From an uncultured Eubacteriales bacterium (GTDB lineage Bacteria > Bacillota > Clostridia > Oscillospirales > Oscillospiraceae): a stretch of 64,000 nt of DNA. Under the pieces are notes generated by a model. That model ran no database searches. It was not told the DNA's origin and worked only from the letters and a program-made list of their open reading frames with translations. Each line of letters begins with the position of its first letter. Position 1 is the stretch's first letter. Location of the stretch: positions 16,211 to 80,210 of the forward strand of contig URGL01000005.1 in NCBI GenBank assembly GCA_900547405.1, in the 5' to 3' direction. Positions 53,457 to 61,052 of this stretch are shown piece by piece. The position numbers and the translations under genes are program-made.

Positions 53457-54254
53457 ATGAAAGAAGAAATTCTCTCTTATCTTCCCCAGGATTATCCCTG
53501 GCGGGACCGATTCATTTATCTGGACACCGTTGATTCTACCAACAACTACCTGAAAAAGCTGGCCGCCCAAGGGGCCCCGGAAGGGACGCTGGCAGTAGCC
53601 GACTGCCAGACCGGCGGCAAAGGCCGCCTGGGCCGGAGCTTCCAGTCCCCTGGCGGCGTAGGCATCTATATGAGTGTGCTGCTGCGCCCCAACTGCCCCC
53701 CGGAGGACATCATGCACCTGACCTGCGGTGTAGGCGTGGCCATGTGCGATGCCGTAGAGCAGGCCACCGGCACCCGTCCCGGGATCAAATGGACCAACGA
53801 TCTGGTCTGCCAAAAGCGGAAGATTTCCGGCATTCTGGCCGAGCTGGGTATGTCTTCCCAGGGAACTGTAGACTATGCGGTCATCGGCGTAGGCATCAAC
53901 TGCTGCCAAGGCTCAGAGGACTTCCCCGAGGAGATCCAGTCCACCGCCGGGTCCCTGGCCATGGTCACAGGGCAGCAGATTTCCCGCCCCAAGGTGGCCG
54001 CCGCCATGATGGAGTCCTTCGCCAAGCTGCGCCAGGGGCTCTTCACCGGCAAGGATGCCATGCTGGAAACCTACCGGAAGGACTGCATCACCCTGGGGCA
54101 GAAAATTTCCCTGGTCCGGGGAGATGAGGTCCGCCACGGCACCGCTCTGGACATTGGCTCAGATGGAGACCTGATCGTCCGGTTCGAGGATGGGACCGTT
54201 GCCCCAGTCTCCTCAGGAGAGGTCAGTGTCCGGGGGCTCTACGGTTATGTATAA
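53457..54254 (+). CDS. birA: Biotin-[acetyl-CoA-carboxylase] ligase
   Basis: A 265-residue biotin protein ligase: DTVDSTNNYLK, QTGGKGRLGRSFQSPGGVGIYMS (biotinyl-AMP site), IKWTNDLVCQKRKISGIL (catalytic Lys) and the C-terminal SH3-like domain. The DNA-binding winged helix of bifunctional BirA is missing, so it attaches biotin but is not a repressor. Its ATG comes 2 nt after the stop of the E2-like gene. Confidence 0.93.
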   Translation: MKEEILSYLPQDYPWRDRFIYLDTVDSTNNYLKKLAAQGAPEGTLAVADCQTGGKGRLGRSFQSPGGVGIYMSVLLRPNCPPEDIMHLTCGVGVAMCDAVEQATGTRPGIKWTNDLVCQKRKISGILAELGMSSQGTVDYAVIGVGINCCQGSEDFPEEIQSTAGSLAMVTGQQISRPKVAAAMMESFAKLRQGLFTGKDAMLETYRKDCITLGQKISLVRGDEVRHGTALDIGSDGDLIVRFEDGTVAPVSSGEVSVRGLYGYV

Positions 54255-54256
54255 AA

Positions 54257-54285
54257 ACAGGGCTGCCTCTTTGAGACAGCCCTGT
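54257..54285. terminator. Bidirectional terminator between birA and a small convergent gene
   Basis: ACAGGGCTG / CAGCCCTGT arms with A-run on one side and TCTTTCTT on the other. Confidence 0.85.
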
Positions 54286-54298
54286 CTTTCTTCCTTAA

Positions 54299-54598
54299 TC
54301 AGCCCTCGAAGTCCTCTTCGTTGGCAGTGGGGACATTGTCCTCAACGGTCTTTTCTTCCGCGGCGGGAGCTTCCTCAGCAGCCTCGGTCTTCTCTGCGGG
54401 AGCCTCGGTCTTCTCCTCTTCAGCGGCAGGAGCCTCCGGGGCAGTCTCCTCTTCCATGCCCTCGTCCCAGGGGCAGCAGCCGATGACACGCTTGGCCCAG
54501 GCAACGATCTTGTCACCGAAGGCAGCGATCACATAGATGGTTCCGGCCACGGCGGCCAAGACAGCCAGGACCTTCATAATGGAATTGAACGTTTTCAT
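54299..54598 (-). CDS. Small membrane protein with Ala/Glu-rich tail
   Basis: A 99-residue protein: one hydrophobic helix near the start (MKVLAVLAAVAGTIYVIAAF, about 8-27), a short KRVIGCCPWDEG segment, then a 50-residue acidic tail of A, E, K and P. GGGAGGAAATC precedes the ATG, and a good promoter stands upstream. The type is common in this bacterial group but I know no function. The tail is likely disordered. Confidence 0.75.
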   Translation of the reverse strand: MKTFNSIMKVLAVLAAVAGTIYVIAAFGDKIVAWAKRVIGCCPWDEGMEEETAPEAPAAEEEKTEAPAEKTEAAEEAPAAEEKTVEDNVPTANEEDFEG

Positions 54599-54673
54599 TT
54601 TGATTTCCTCCCATGGTAGGTTTGGACAGCTCGGGCACAGATCCCCGAGGTCAGACGTTTTGAAACTGGTTAT

Positions 54674-54702
54674 AGTATAGCCAATCCCGCAGAAAAAAGC
54701 AA
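54674..54702 (-). promoter_or_regulatory. Promoter of the small membrane protein gene
   Basis: TTGCTT and TATACT are 17 bp apart on the minus strand, 76 nt before the ATG. Confidence 0.7.
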
Positions 54703-54756
54703 GTGGGGTTTCGGAAAGAATTGTAAACTCTCCACGAATTTTCTTGGTCAATTTTT

Positions 54757-55962
54757 TCAGAATGTCCGAACCAGGGCCAGGAGCATTTCCACGCACTTTT
54801 CCATATCCTCTACAGGGATATACTCAAATCGGCCGTGGTAGTTCTCTCCGCCGGTGCACAGGTTGGGGCAGGGCAGACCTTCGTAGGAGAGTCTGGCCCC
54901 GTCGGTGCCGCCCCGGACAGGAACGGACTTGGGCTCCATGCCCACAAGTTCCATGGCTTTTCTGGCCCGGTCCACAATATACATACAGGGCTCGATCTTC
55001 TCCCGCATATTGTAATAGCTATCCTTCAGGGTCAGCTCCAGAGTGCCGGCACCGCACTTCCTGTTGATATAATCCCCGGCGGCGGCCATGAGGTCCTTCT
55101 TTTCCTGGAACTTCTTGCTGTCGTGGTCCCGGACGATGTAGCGCAGAACAGTCTTCTCTACCTCGCCCTGCATATCCGTCAGGTGGATGAAGCCCTCGTA
55201 GCCCTCTGTGTATTCCGGCTTCTGCTGGACAGGCAGCAGGCCGTCAAACTCCATGGCGACGCGCTGAGAATTCACCATCTTGTTCTTGGCAGAGCCCGGA
55301 TGGATATTCAGCCCATGGACCGTCACCACGGCAGAGGCTGCGTTAAAGTTCTCGTATTCCAGTTCTCCCAGTGTGCCGCCGTCGGCGGTATAGGCATAGT
55401 CCGCGCCGAAGCCCTTCACGTCGAAGTGATCCGCCCCGGAGCCGATCTCCTCGTCCGGTGTAAAGCCGATCTTTACCGTGGCATGCTTGCCTCCCTCCCT
55501 CAGGAGCCGCTCTGCCGCAGTCAGGATTTCCGCCACACCGGCCTTGTCGTCGGCCCCCAGGAGGGTCGTGCCATCGGTGACGATCAGGTGCTTGCCTAGG
55601 TTTCTGGCCAAGGACTCATATTCCTCCGCCTTCAGAAAGATGCCCTTCTCCTGGTTCAGGAGGATATCCCCCCCATCGTACTTGACGACTCTGGCCTTGA
55701 TATTCTTGCCGGAGGCATCCGGAGCCGTATCCATGTGGGCGATCAGGCCGATGGTGGGCAGACTCTCGTCCCCGGGAACGGTGCCGTAAACATAGCCCAT
55801 TTCGTCCATGTGGGCATCGGCAATGCCCATGGCCTTCATTTCCTCTGCCAGGGCAGCTCCCAGTACCTTCTGCCCTGGGGTAGAGGGGGTAGTGCCGGTG
55901 AATTCATCGGAGGTGGTCTCATAGCTTACATAGCGCAGGAAGCGCTCTACAACAGATTCCAT
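54757..55962 (-). CDS. pepT: Peptidase T (tripeptidase)
   Basis: A 401-residue M20 zinc peptidase that removes the N-terminal residue of tripeptides. LIAHMDTAPD (His, Asp), TLLGADDKAG (bridging Asp), FTPDEEIGSGA (catalytic and metal Glu), TADGG and TGGENYHGRFE (last His) match PepT. ATG 55962 has AAAGGAAC upstream; an in-frame ATG at 56007 lies in repeat copy 7. Confidence 0.95.
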   Translation of the reverse strand: MESVVERFLRYVSYETTSDEFTGTTPSTPGQKVLGAALAEEMKAMGIADAHMDEMGYVYGTVPGDESLPTIGLIAHMDTAPDASGKNIKARVVKYDGGDILLNQEKGIFLKAEEYESLARNLGKHLIVTDGTTLLGADDKAGVAEILTAAERLLREGGKHATVKIGFTPDEEIGSGADHFDVKGFGADYAYTADGGTLGELEYENFNAASAVVTVHGLNIHPGSAKNKMVNSQRVAMEFDGLLPVQQKPEYTEGYEGFIHLTDMQGEVEKTVLRYIVRDHDSKKFQEKKDLMAAAGDYINRKCGAGTLELTLKDSYYNMREKIEPCMYIVDRARKAMELVGMEPKSVPVRGGTDGARLSYEGLPCPNLCTGGENYHGRFEYIPVEDMEKCVEMLLALVRTF

Positions 55963-55983
55963 ATCTTGTTCCTTTCTTGTAAA

Positions 55984-56094
55984 CCCTCTCCTGGGAGAGG
56001 GTGGCACGCCAAAGGCGTGACGGGTGTGGGGCGGAACGCAGAACCAAGTCTGTACCGCCCCTCATCCACCCCTCTATCCAAGGGCAGGGTAGGA
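55984..56094 (-). repeat. Dispersed composite repeat, copy 7
   Basis: Plus-strand order CCCTCTCC/GGAGAGGG, hairpin CACGCC AAA GGCGTG, GGGTGTGGGGCGG, GTACCGCCCCTCATCC, then a worn end. Same orientation as copy 2. It lies between ackA and pepT. Confidence 0.85.
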
Positions 56095-56097
56095 GAA

Positions 56098-56121
56098 GGC
56101 CGCCGCAGGTACGCGGCGGCC
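56098..56121 (-). terminator. Terminator after ackA
   Basis: GGCCGCCGC / GCGGCGGCC stem followed by TTCTCCT on the minus strand. Confidence 0.75.
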
Positions 56122-56136
56122 CGGAAGCTTTTTAAC

Positions 56137-57333
56137 TTACTTTGCCTTGGCGGCGTTGACCAGCTCGGCAGTGTCCTGAGCGATCATCAGCTCTTCGTTG
56201 GTGGGAACCACCCAGACCTGGACCTTGGAGTCGGGAGTGGAGATCACCATCTCCTTGCCACGGCTCTTGTTCAGCTCGGGATCCAGCTTGACACCCATGA
56301 AGCCCAGGTAGTCGCAGACCATCCCCCGGACCAGGCCGTCGTTCTCGCCTACACCGGCAGTGAAGGTCAGCACATCGATGCCGTTCAGCGCGGCAGCGTA
56401 AGCGCCAACGTACTTGGCTACCTCGTAGGAGAACTTCTCCAGAGCCAATTTGCAGTCCTCGTTGCCCTTGTCGGCGCCATCGCCCAGGTCACGGAAGTCG
56501 GAGGACACACCGGACAGAGCCAGCATACCGGACTTCTTGTTCAGCATGGTCAGGCAGTCGTCCACGCTCATATTGTACTTATTGCAGATGAACTGCACCA
56601 CGCAGGCATCGATGTCGCCGGAACGGGTACCCATAGGAACACCGGCAAGAGGACTCAGGCCCATGGAAGTATCCATGCACTTGCCGTCCTTGATGGCAGA
56701 CAGGGAGGAGCCGTTGCCCAGGTGGCAGTTAACCATCTTGAAGTTCTTCTTGCCAACCAGCTCCGCGGTGCGCTTGGCTACATACTTGTGGGAAGTGCCG
56801 TGGAAGCCGTAGCGGCGGATGTCGTCATTCTCGTAGTATTCCTTGGGGATGGCGTAGCGGTAGGCCTTGGGGGGCATGGTCATGTGGAAAGCGGTATCGA
56901 AGACGGCGACCTGGGGAGTATTGGGCATGACCGCCTGGCAGGCACGGATGCCCATCAGGTTGGCAGGGTTGTGAAGGGGACCCAGGGGGATGCACTTCTC
57001 GATGGCCTTGATGACCTCGTCGTCGATGATGCAGGAGTCGGAGAACTCCATGCCGCCATGGAGCACACGGTGGCCCACTGCATCAATCTCGTCAACGGAC
57101 TTGATGACACCGTCCACAGGATCTACCAGGATGTCCAGAACCGCGGCAATGGCCTCGGAATGGGTGGGCATGGGGATGTCCTTGACCACCTTCTTATCGC
57201 CGACCTTGTGGGTCAGGCGGCCGTCGATGTAGATCCGCTCGCACAGGCCCTTGGCGGAAACTTCGCCGCTTTCGGGGTCCATGAGCTGGTACTTCAGGGA
57301 AGAACTACCGGCATTAATAATCAAAACATTCAT
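56137..57333 (-). CDS. ackA: Acetate kinase
   Basis: A 398-residue ASKHA-fold kinase that makes ATP and acetate from acetyl phosphate. VLIINAGSSSLKYQL, HRVLHGG, FDTAFHMTMP, GFHGTSHKYV and CHLGNGSSLSAI are all intact. No pta gene adjoins it. RBS: GGAGGAG before the ATG. It is divergent from tmcAL. Confidence 0.97.
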   Translation of the reverse strand: MNVLIINAGSSSLKYQLMDPESGEVSAKGLCERIYIDGRLTHKVGDKKVVKDIPMPTHSEAIAAVLDILVDPVDGVIKSVDEIDAVGHRVLHGGMEFSDSCIIDDEVIKAIEKCIPLGPLHNPANLMGIRACQAVMPNTPQVAVFDTAFHMTMPPKAYRYAIPKEYYENDDIRRYGFHGTSHKYVAKRTAELVGKKNFKMVNCHLGNGSSLSAIKDGKCMDTSMGLSPLAGVPMGTRSGDIDACVVQFICNKYNMSVDDCLTMLNKKSGMLALSGVSSDFRDLGDGADKGNEDCKLALEKFSYEVAKYVGAYAAALNGIDVLTFTAGVGENDGLVRGMVCDYLGFMGVKLDPELNKSRGKEMVISTPDSKVQVWVVPTNEELMIAQDTAELVNAAKAK

Positions 57334-57398
57334 TGGAATCTCCTCCGGTTAAAAATAATGTTTTCTTTTTCATTGCGCTGTGATATGATAACGAGGAT

Positions 57399-57427
57399 AT
57401 TATATTCCATCTTTCCCGTTTTCTCAA
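57399..57427 (-). promoter_or_regulatory. Promoter of ackA
   Basis: TTGAGA and TATAAT are 17 bp apart on the minus strand, 65 nt before the ATG. Confidence 0.75.
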
Positions 57428-57466
57428 CCCCTAACAGGAAATTTTTTTCAAATTGGAGGAAAAACT

Positions 57467-58654
57467 TTGGCATCCGTCGGCATTATCTGTGAGTATAACC
57501 CCTTCCACCTGGGCCACGCCCGGCAAATCAGTCTCATCCGGCAGCAATTCGGCCAGGATGCAGCCATCGTTTGCCTGATGAGCGGTTCCTTTGTCCAGCG
57601 GGGAGAACCTGCCATTTTTCCAAGACTGGCCCGGGCCCGGGCCGCTATGGTCTGCGGCGCCGACCTGGTGCTGGAGCTCCCGGCCTTAGGCAGCCTGTCC
57701 TCCGCCGAGGGCTTCGCCCGGACGGGGGTACGGTTTCTCTCCCCCATCTGCGATCATCTCTGCTTCGGCACCGAGTCCGGCACCGCCGAAGGGCTTACCG
57801 CCACGGCAGAGGCCCTGCTGCGTCCGGCGTTTTCAGAAGCCCTCCGGGCTGCCCTTTCTACCGGTGTCAGCTTCCCGGCGGCGAGGCAGGCGGCCCTGGA
57901 GCATATGGGGATGAAAGCCGACCTTCTGGTAAGGCCCAATGACATCCTGGGAGTAGAATACTGCAAGGCCATCCTGGAGCTGGAGAGTCCCCTCATCCCC
58001 TGCCCCATCCACCGCCCCGGAGACTACCACGCCGAAAAAGCGGACCCGAAGAATCCCTCCGCCACCGCCCTGCGCTGGGCGATCCTCGCTGGACAGCCCT
58101 GGGAAAGCTATCTGCCCCAAAAGGCGGCGGAATGCCTGAGCGGTTCCCCTGTCCACAGTCTGGCTGCCGGAGAGCGGGCAGTGCTCTACCGGCTGCGGAC
58201 CATGCAGGAGGCCGACTTTGAAGCCCTCCCCTATGGCTCCGAGGGCCTGTGGCGGCGGCTGATGCACGCTTGCCAGAAGGAAAGGGGCCTGGAGGATATT
58301 CTCACCGCTGTAAAGACCAAGCGCTATACCAGAACCCGGCTGAACCGGATGGTGCTGTGCGCCTTTCTGGGGATCACCCAGGAGGATTTCCGGTGTCCCC
58401 CACCCTATGCCCGGATCCTGGCCTTCAATGACAGAGGCCGGAATGTCCTCAAAGGTGCCAAGGACACGGGGCTCTACCGCAACTTGGGCTGGGAGGACGG
58501 ATCCGGCTACTGCGCGAAGGAACAGCGCTGGGAAGGGCTATATGAGCTTTTCCGGGTAGATGGGCCCGGGAGGCCAAGGCAAAAAGAGCGGACGCTGATA
58601 AACCCCTGCCTTCCCTTGGAGGAAGGGGTCCCGGCGGCGGATACGGGGCGGTAG
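57467..58654 (+). CDS. tmcAL: tRNA(Met) cytidine acetate ligase
   Basis: A 395-residue nucleotidyltransferase-fold enzyme that uses ATP and acetate to form ac4C34 in elongator tRNA-Met. SVGIICEYNPFHLGHARQI (ATP site), LMSGSFVQRGEPA, NDILGVEYCKA and YHAEKADPKNPSATALR are family motifs. The start is TTG behind TTGGAGGA. The last 19 residues (INPCLPLEEGVPAADTGR) are encoded by repeat copy 8, so the natural C-terminus has been replaced or extended. Confidence 0.92.
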   Translation: MASVGIICEYNPFHLGHARQISLIRQQFGQDAAIVCLMSGSFVQRGEPAIFPRLARARAAMVCGADLVLELPALGSLSSAEGFARTGVRFLSPICDHLCFGTESGTAEGLTATAEALLRPAFSEALRAALSTGVSFPAARQAALEHMGMKADLLVRPNDILGVEYCKAILELESPLIPCPIHRPGDYHAEKADPKNPSATALRWAILAGQPWESYLPQKAAECLSGSPVHSLAAGERAVLYRLRTMQEADFEALPYGSEGLWRRLMHACQKERGLEDILTAVKTKRYTRTRLNRMVLCAFLGITQEDFRCPPPYARILAFNDRGRNVLKGAKDTGLYRNLGWEDGSGYCAKEQRWEGLYELFRVDGPGRPRQKERTLINPCLPLEEGVPAADTGR

Positions 58655-58694
58655 GCACCCCAGACAGGACCCTCTCCCAGGAGAGGGTTTTTTC
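58601..58694 (+). repeat. Dispersed composite repeat, copy 8 (overlaps tmcAL)
   Basis: CCTTCCCTTGGAGGAAGG, GGTCCCGGCGGCGGATACGGGGCGGTA, then CCCTCTCCCAGGAGAGGG with TTTTTT. The first 54 bases are coding and supply the tmcAL stop codon; the last hairpin serves as terminator. Confidence 0.88.
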
Positions 58695-58727
58695 TTACGA
58701 AAAAGAAAGGCAATTTTTGCAGATCCA

Positions 58728-58736
58728 TGCTATACT
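58728..58736 (+). promoter_or_regulatory. Extended -10 promoter of the two-component system
   Basis: TGCTATACT stands 27 nt before the response regulator start; no clear -35. Confidence 0.5.
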
Positions 58737-58762
58737 GTACTTATAAAAGAGGAGGTATTCCC

Positions 58763-59416
58763 ATGAACAGCCGAATTCTGATCATCGAAGATGACCGCTA
58801 TCTCTCCCAGGGTCTCCTGGAGCTCATGGGGAAGAACGGCTATGCCGCCCAGGCGGCGGACTGCGTGGCATCGGCCCAGGCAGCGCTGAAGGACACGCCC
58901 TTTGATCTTTTGATCCTGGACGTGACCCTGCCGGACGGCAACGGGGTCACATTCTGCCAGGAACTGCGCGCCTCCGGAAACCGGACCCCTATTCTGTTTC
59001 TCACCGCCCGGGACGAGGAATTTGACATCGTCCGGGGGCTGGATGCCGGGGGCAACGACTACGTGACCAAGCCCTTCCGGATCCAGGAGCTATTAAGCCG
59101 CATCCGGGTGCTGCTGCGGCGGGACGGGGAGCTGCCCTTCCGGGCAGGGTCCCTGGAAATCCACCGGAGCCGCATGAGCGTCACCCGGGACGGGACCGCC
59201 CTGCCCCTGACCCCCACGGAGTTTCGGCTGCTGCTGTCCCTGCTGGACCAGAAGGGCGTGGTGACCCGGGATGTCCTTCTGGGCGCTCTGTGGGACTGCG
59301 GTGGAAATTATGTAGATGACAACACTCTCTCCGTCCACATGAGCCGCCTGCGGGAGAAAATCGGGAAAGAACACATTGTGACCCTTCGGGGGGTGGGCTA
59401 CCAATGGAAGGACTGA
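58763..59416 (+). CDS. OmpR/PhoB-type response regulator
   Basis: A 217-residue regulator: receiver domain with D10/D11, phosphoacceptor D53 (LLILDVTLPDGNG), T and K of FLTA and YVTKPF; winged-helix DNA-binding domain from about 125 (LTPTEFRLLLSLL, then VDDNTLSVHMSRLREKIG). GGAGG precedes the ATG. Its 3' end overlaps the kinase gene by 13 nt. The likely target is the ABC transporter downstream. Confidence 0.93.
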   Translation: MNSRILIIEDDRYLSQGLLELMGKNGYAAQAADCVASAQAALKDTPFDLLILDVTLPDGNGVTFCQELRASGNRTPILFLTARDEEFDIVRGLDAGGNDYVTKPFRIQELLSRIRVLLRRDGELPFRAGSLEIHRSRMSVTRDGTALPLTPTEFRLLLSLLDQKGVVTRDVLLGALWDCGGNYVDDNTLSVHMSRLREKIGKEHIVTLRGVGYQWKD

Positions 59417-60279
59417 CCTTTTTCTTATTCGCCCTCTGCGCCATTCTGCTCTATAAGCTGCTGCGCCAGAGGAAATGCCTCCGCCAGCTGACCCAGCAGA
59501 CAGACCGGTTTCTGGAGGGCGGCGAGGCTCTGTCCGTCTCTTTGAAAGAGGATGACCTGGCCGCCCTGCAAAACAGCCTCTCCCGGCTCCAGAACCGGCT
59601 GCTGCTCTCCCAGGAGCAGACCCGGCTGGAGGCAAAGCGGAGCACCCGGCTGCTGACGGACATCTCCCACCAGCTAAAAACGCCCCTGAGCTCTCTACGG
59701 CTCTTTGTGGAGATGGATGGTGGGGACCACCTGGAGGAGGAAGTGAAGCTGCTGGACAAGCTGCAAACTCTGGTCTGCTCCCTGCTGCGGCTGGAGCGGC
59801 TCTGCGCCGACGGCTACGCTTTTCAATTCGCTCCACAGGATCTCAGGGGCCTTGTGGAGGCCTGCTGGGCATCCTTAGAGCCCATGTACCCGGAGAAGGA
59901 CTTCCGGGTCACCGGCTCCGCCAACCTGTACTGCGACAAGACCTGGATGGCCGAGGCTGTCACCAATCTTCTGAAAAACGCCTGCGAGCACACACCGCCC
60001 ACAGGGCAAATTCACGTCACTCTCCAGGAGACGGTCCAGGAGGTCCGCTGCGCCGTCTCGGACAACGGCGGCGGCGTGGAGGAGGCAGACCTGCCCCTGA
60101 TCTTTGAGCGGTTCTACCAGGCCAAGGGCCGGGAAACCACGGGCATCGGCATCGGCCTTTCCATCGTCAAAGAGATCATCTGGCGGCACCACGGCCAGAT
60201 CACCGCCCGGAACACCCGGGATGGGCTGGAATTTGCCATGTATTTCCCCAAACTGGATTCCATTCTTTCGAAATCGTAA
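59404..60279 (+). CDS. Sensor histidine kinase
   Basis: A 291-residue kinase with one N-terminal membrane helix, H-box TDISHQLKTPLSSLR (H89), N-box NLLKNACEHT and G-boxes DNGGG and GIGIGLSIVKEI. It lacks an extracellular sensing domain, so a signal may come from the ABC permease, as in BceS-type systems, or from the membrane. Confidence 0.92.
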   Translation: MEGLTFFLFALCAILLYKLLRQRKCLRQLTQQTDRFLEGGEALSVSLKEDDLAALQNSLSRLQNRLLLSQEQTRLEAKRSTRLLTDISHQLKTPLSSLRLFVEMDGGDHLEEEVKLLDKLQTLVCSLLRLERLCADGYAFQFAPQDLRGLVEACWASLEPMYPEKDFRVTGSANLYCDKTWMAEAVTNLLKNACEHTPPTGQIHVTLQETVQEVRCAVSDNGGGVEEADLPLIFERFYQAKGRETTGIGIGLSIVKEIIWRHHGQITARNTRDGLEFAMYFPKLDSILSKS

Positions 60280-60318
60280 GGGCAGCGTCAGGCAAATGTA
60301 AGGTGGGTTTGATACAAT
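60276..60318 (+). promoter_or_regulatory. Candidate response-regulator direct repeat and ABC operon promoter
   Basis: GTAAGG at 60276-60281 and 60298-60303 form a direct repeat 22 bp apart (two helical turns), upstream of TACAAT at 60313-60318. There is no good -35, as expected for an activated promoter. Confidence 0.45.
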
Positions 60319-60365
60319 GTTTTTGAGCCCGTAGGGGCATACCAATACGAGGAGCGTGACGAACT

Positions 60366-61052
60366 ATGACAATCTGTGAAACCCAAAACCTCCGCCGCTA
60401 TTACGGTCACGGCGAGGAGGCCGTGAAGGCTGTGGACGGCGTGTCCTTCTCCATCACCCAGGGGAGCTTCACGGCCATCACCGGCCCCAGCGGCTCCGGA
60501 AAATCCACGCTGCTGCACCTTTTGGGCGGGCTGGACCGGCCTACGGAGGGCAAGGTGCTCTTCCGGGGCAAGGACCTCTACGCCAACCGGGAGGACGCCC
60601 TGTCCATCCTCCGGCGGCGGCAGTTCGGCTTCGTCTTCCAGAGCTACAACCTGGTTCGGGAGCTGACGGGCTACGAAAATATGGTCCTGCCCCTGATGCT
60701 GGACAAACGGAAGCCAGACGAGGCCTACCTGAACCGGCTCATCGACATTCTGGGCATCCGGGAGCGCCTGGATCACCTGCCCGGGGCCATGTCCGGGGGC
60801 CAGCAGCAGCGCTTCGCCATTGCAAGAGCTCTGGCCAACAAGCCGGAAATTCTCTTCGCTGACGAGCCCACCGGCAACCTGGACGGCCAGGCCGGCCGGC
60901 TGGTGGTAGACCTGCTGCGGGAGCTGAACCGGGAACTGGGAGTAACCCTGGTTCTCGTGACCCACGACCTGGAGGTTGCCGAACAGGCGGAGCGCATTCT
61001 CCACCTGACCGATGGAAAGATCGTAAGAGACTCCGGTGAGGCGACAAAATGA
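60366..61052 (+). CDS. ABC transporter ATP-binding protein (MacB/BceA type)
   Basis: A 228-residue ATPase. Walker A GPSGSGKSTLL, Q-loop FVFQSYNLV, signature MSGGQQQR, Walker B ILFADEPTG and H-loop VTHD are intact. It pairs with the FtsX-type permease encoded next (4-nt overlap). Such systems usually give resistance to peptide antibiotics or act on the envelope. Confidence 0.94.
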   Translation: MTICETQNLRRYYGHGEEAVKAVDGVSFSITQGSFTAITGPSGSGKSTLLHLLGGLDRPTEGKVLFRGKDLYANREDALSILRRRQFGFVFQSYNLVRELTGYENMVLPLMLDKRKPDEAYLNRLIDILGIRERLDHLPGAMSGGQQQRFAIARALANKPEILFADEPTGNLDGQAGRLVVDLLRELNRELGVTLVLVTHDLEVAEQAERILHLTDGKIVRDSGEATK

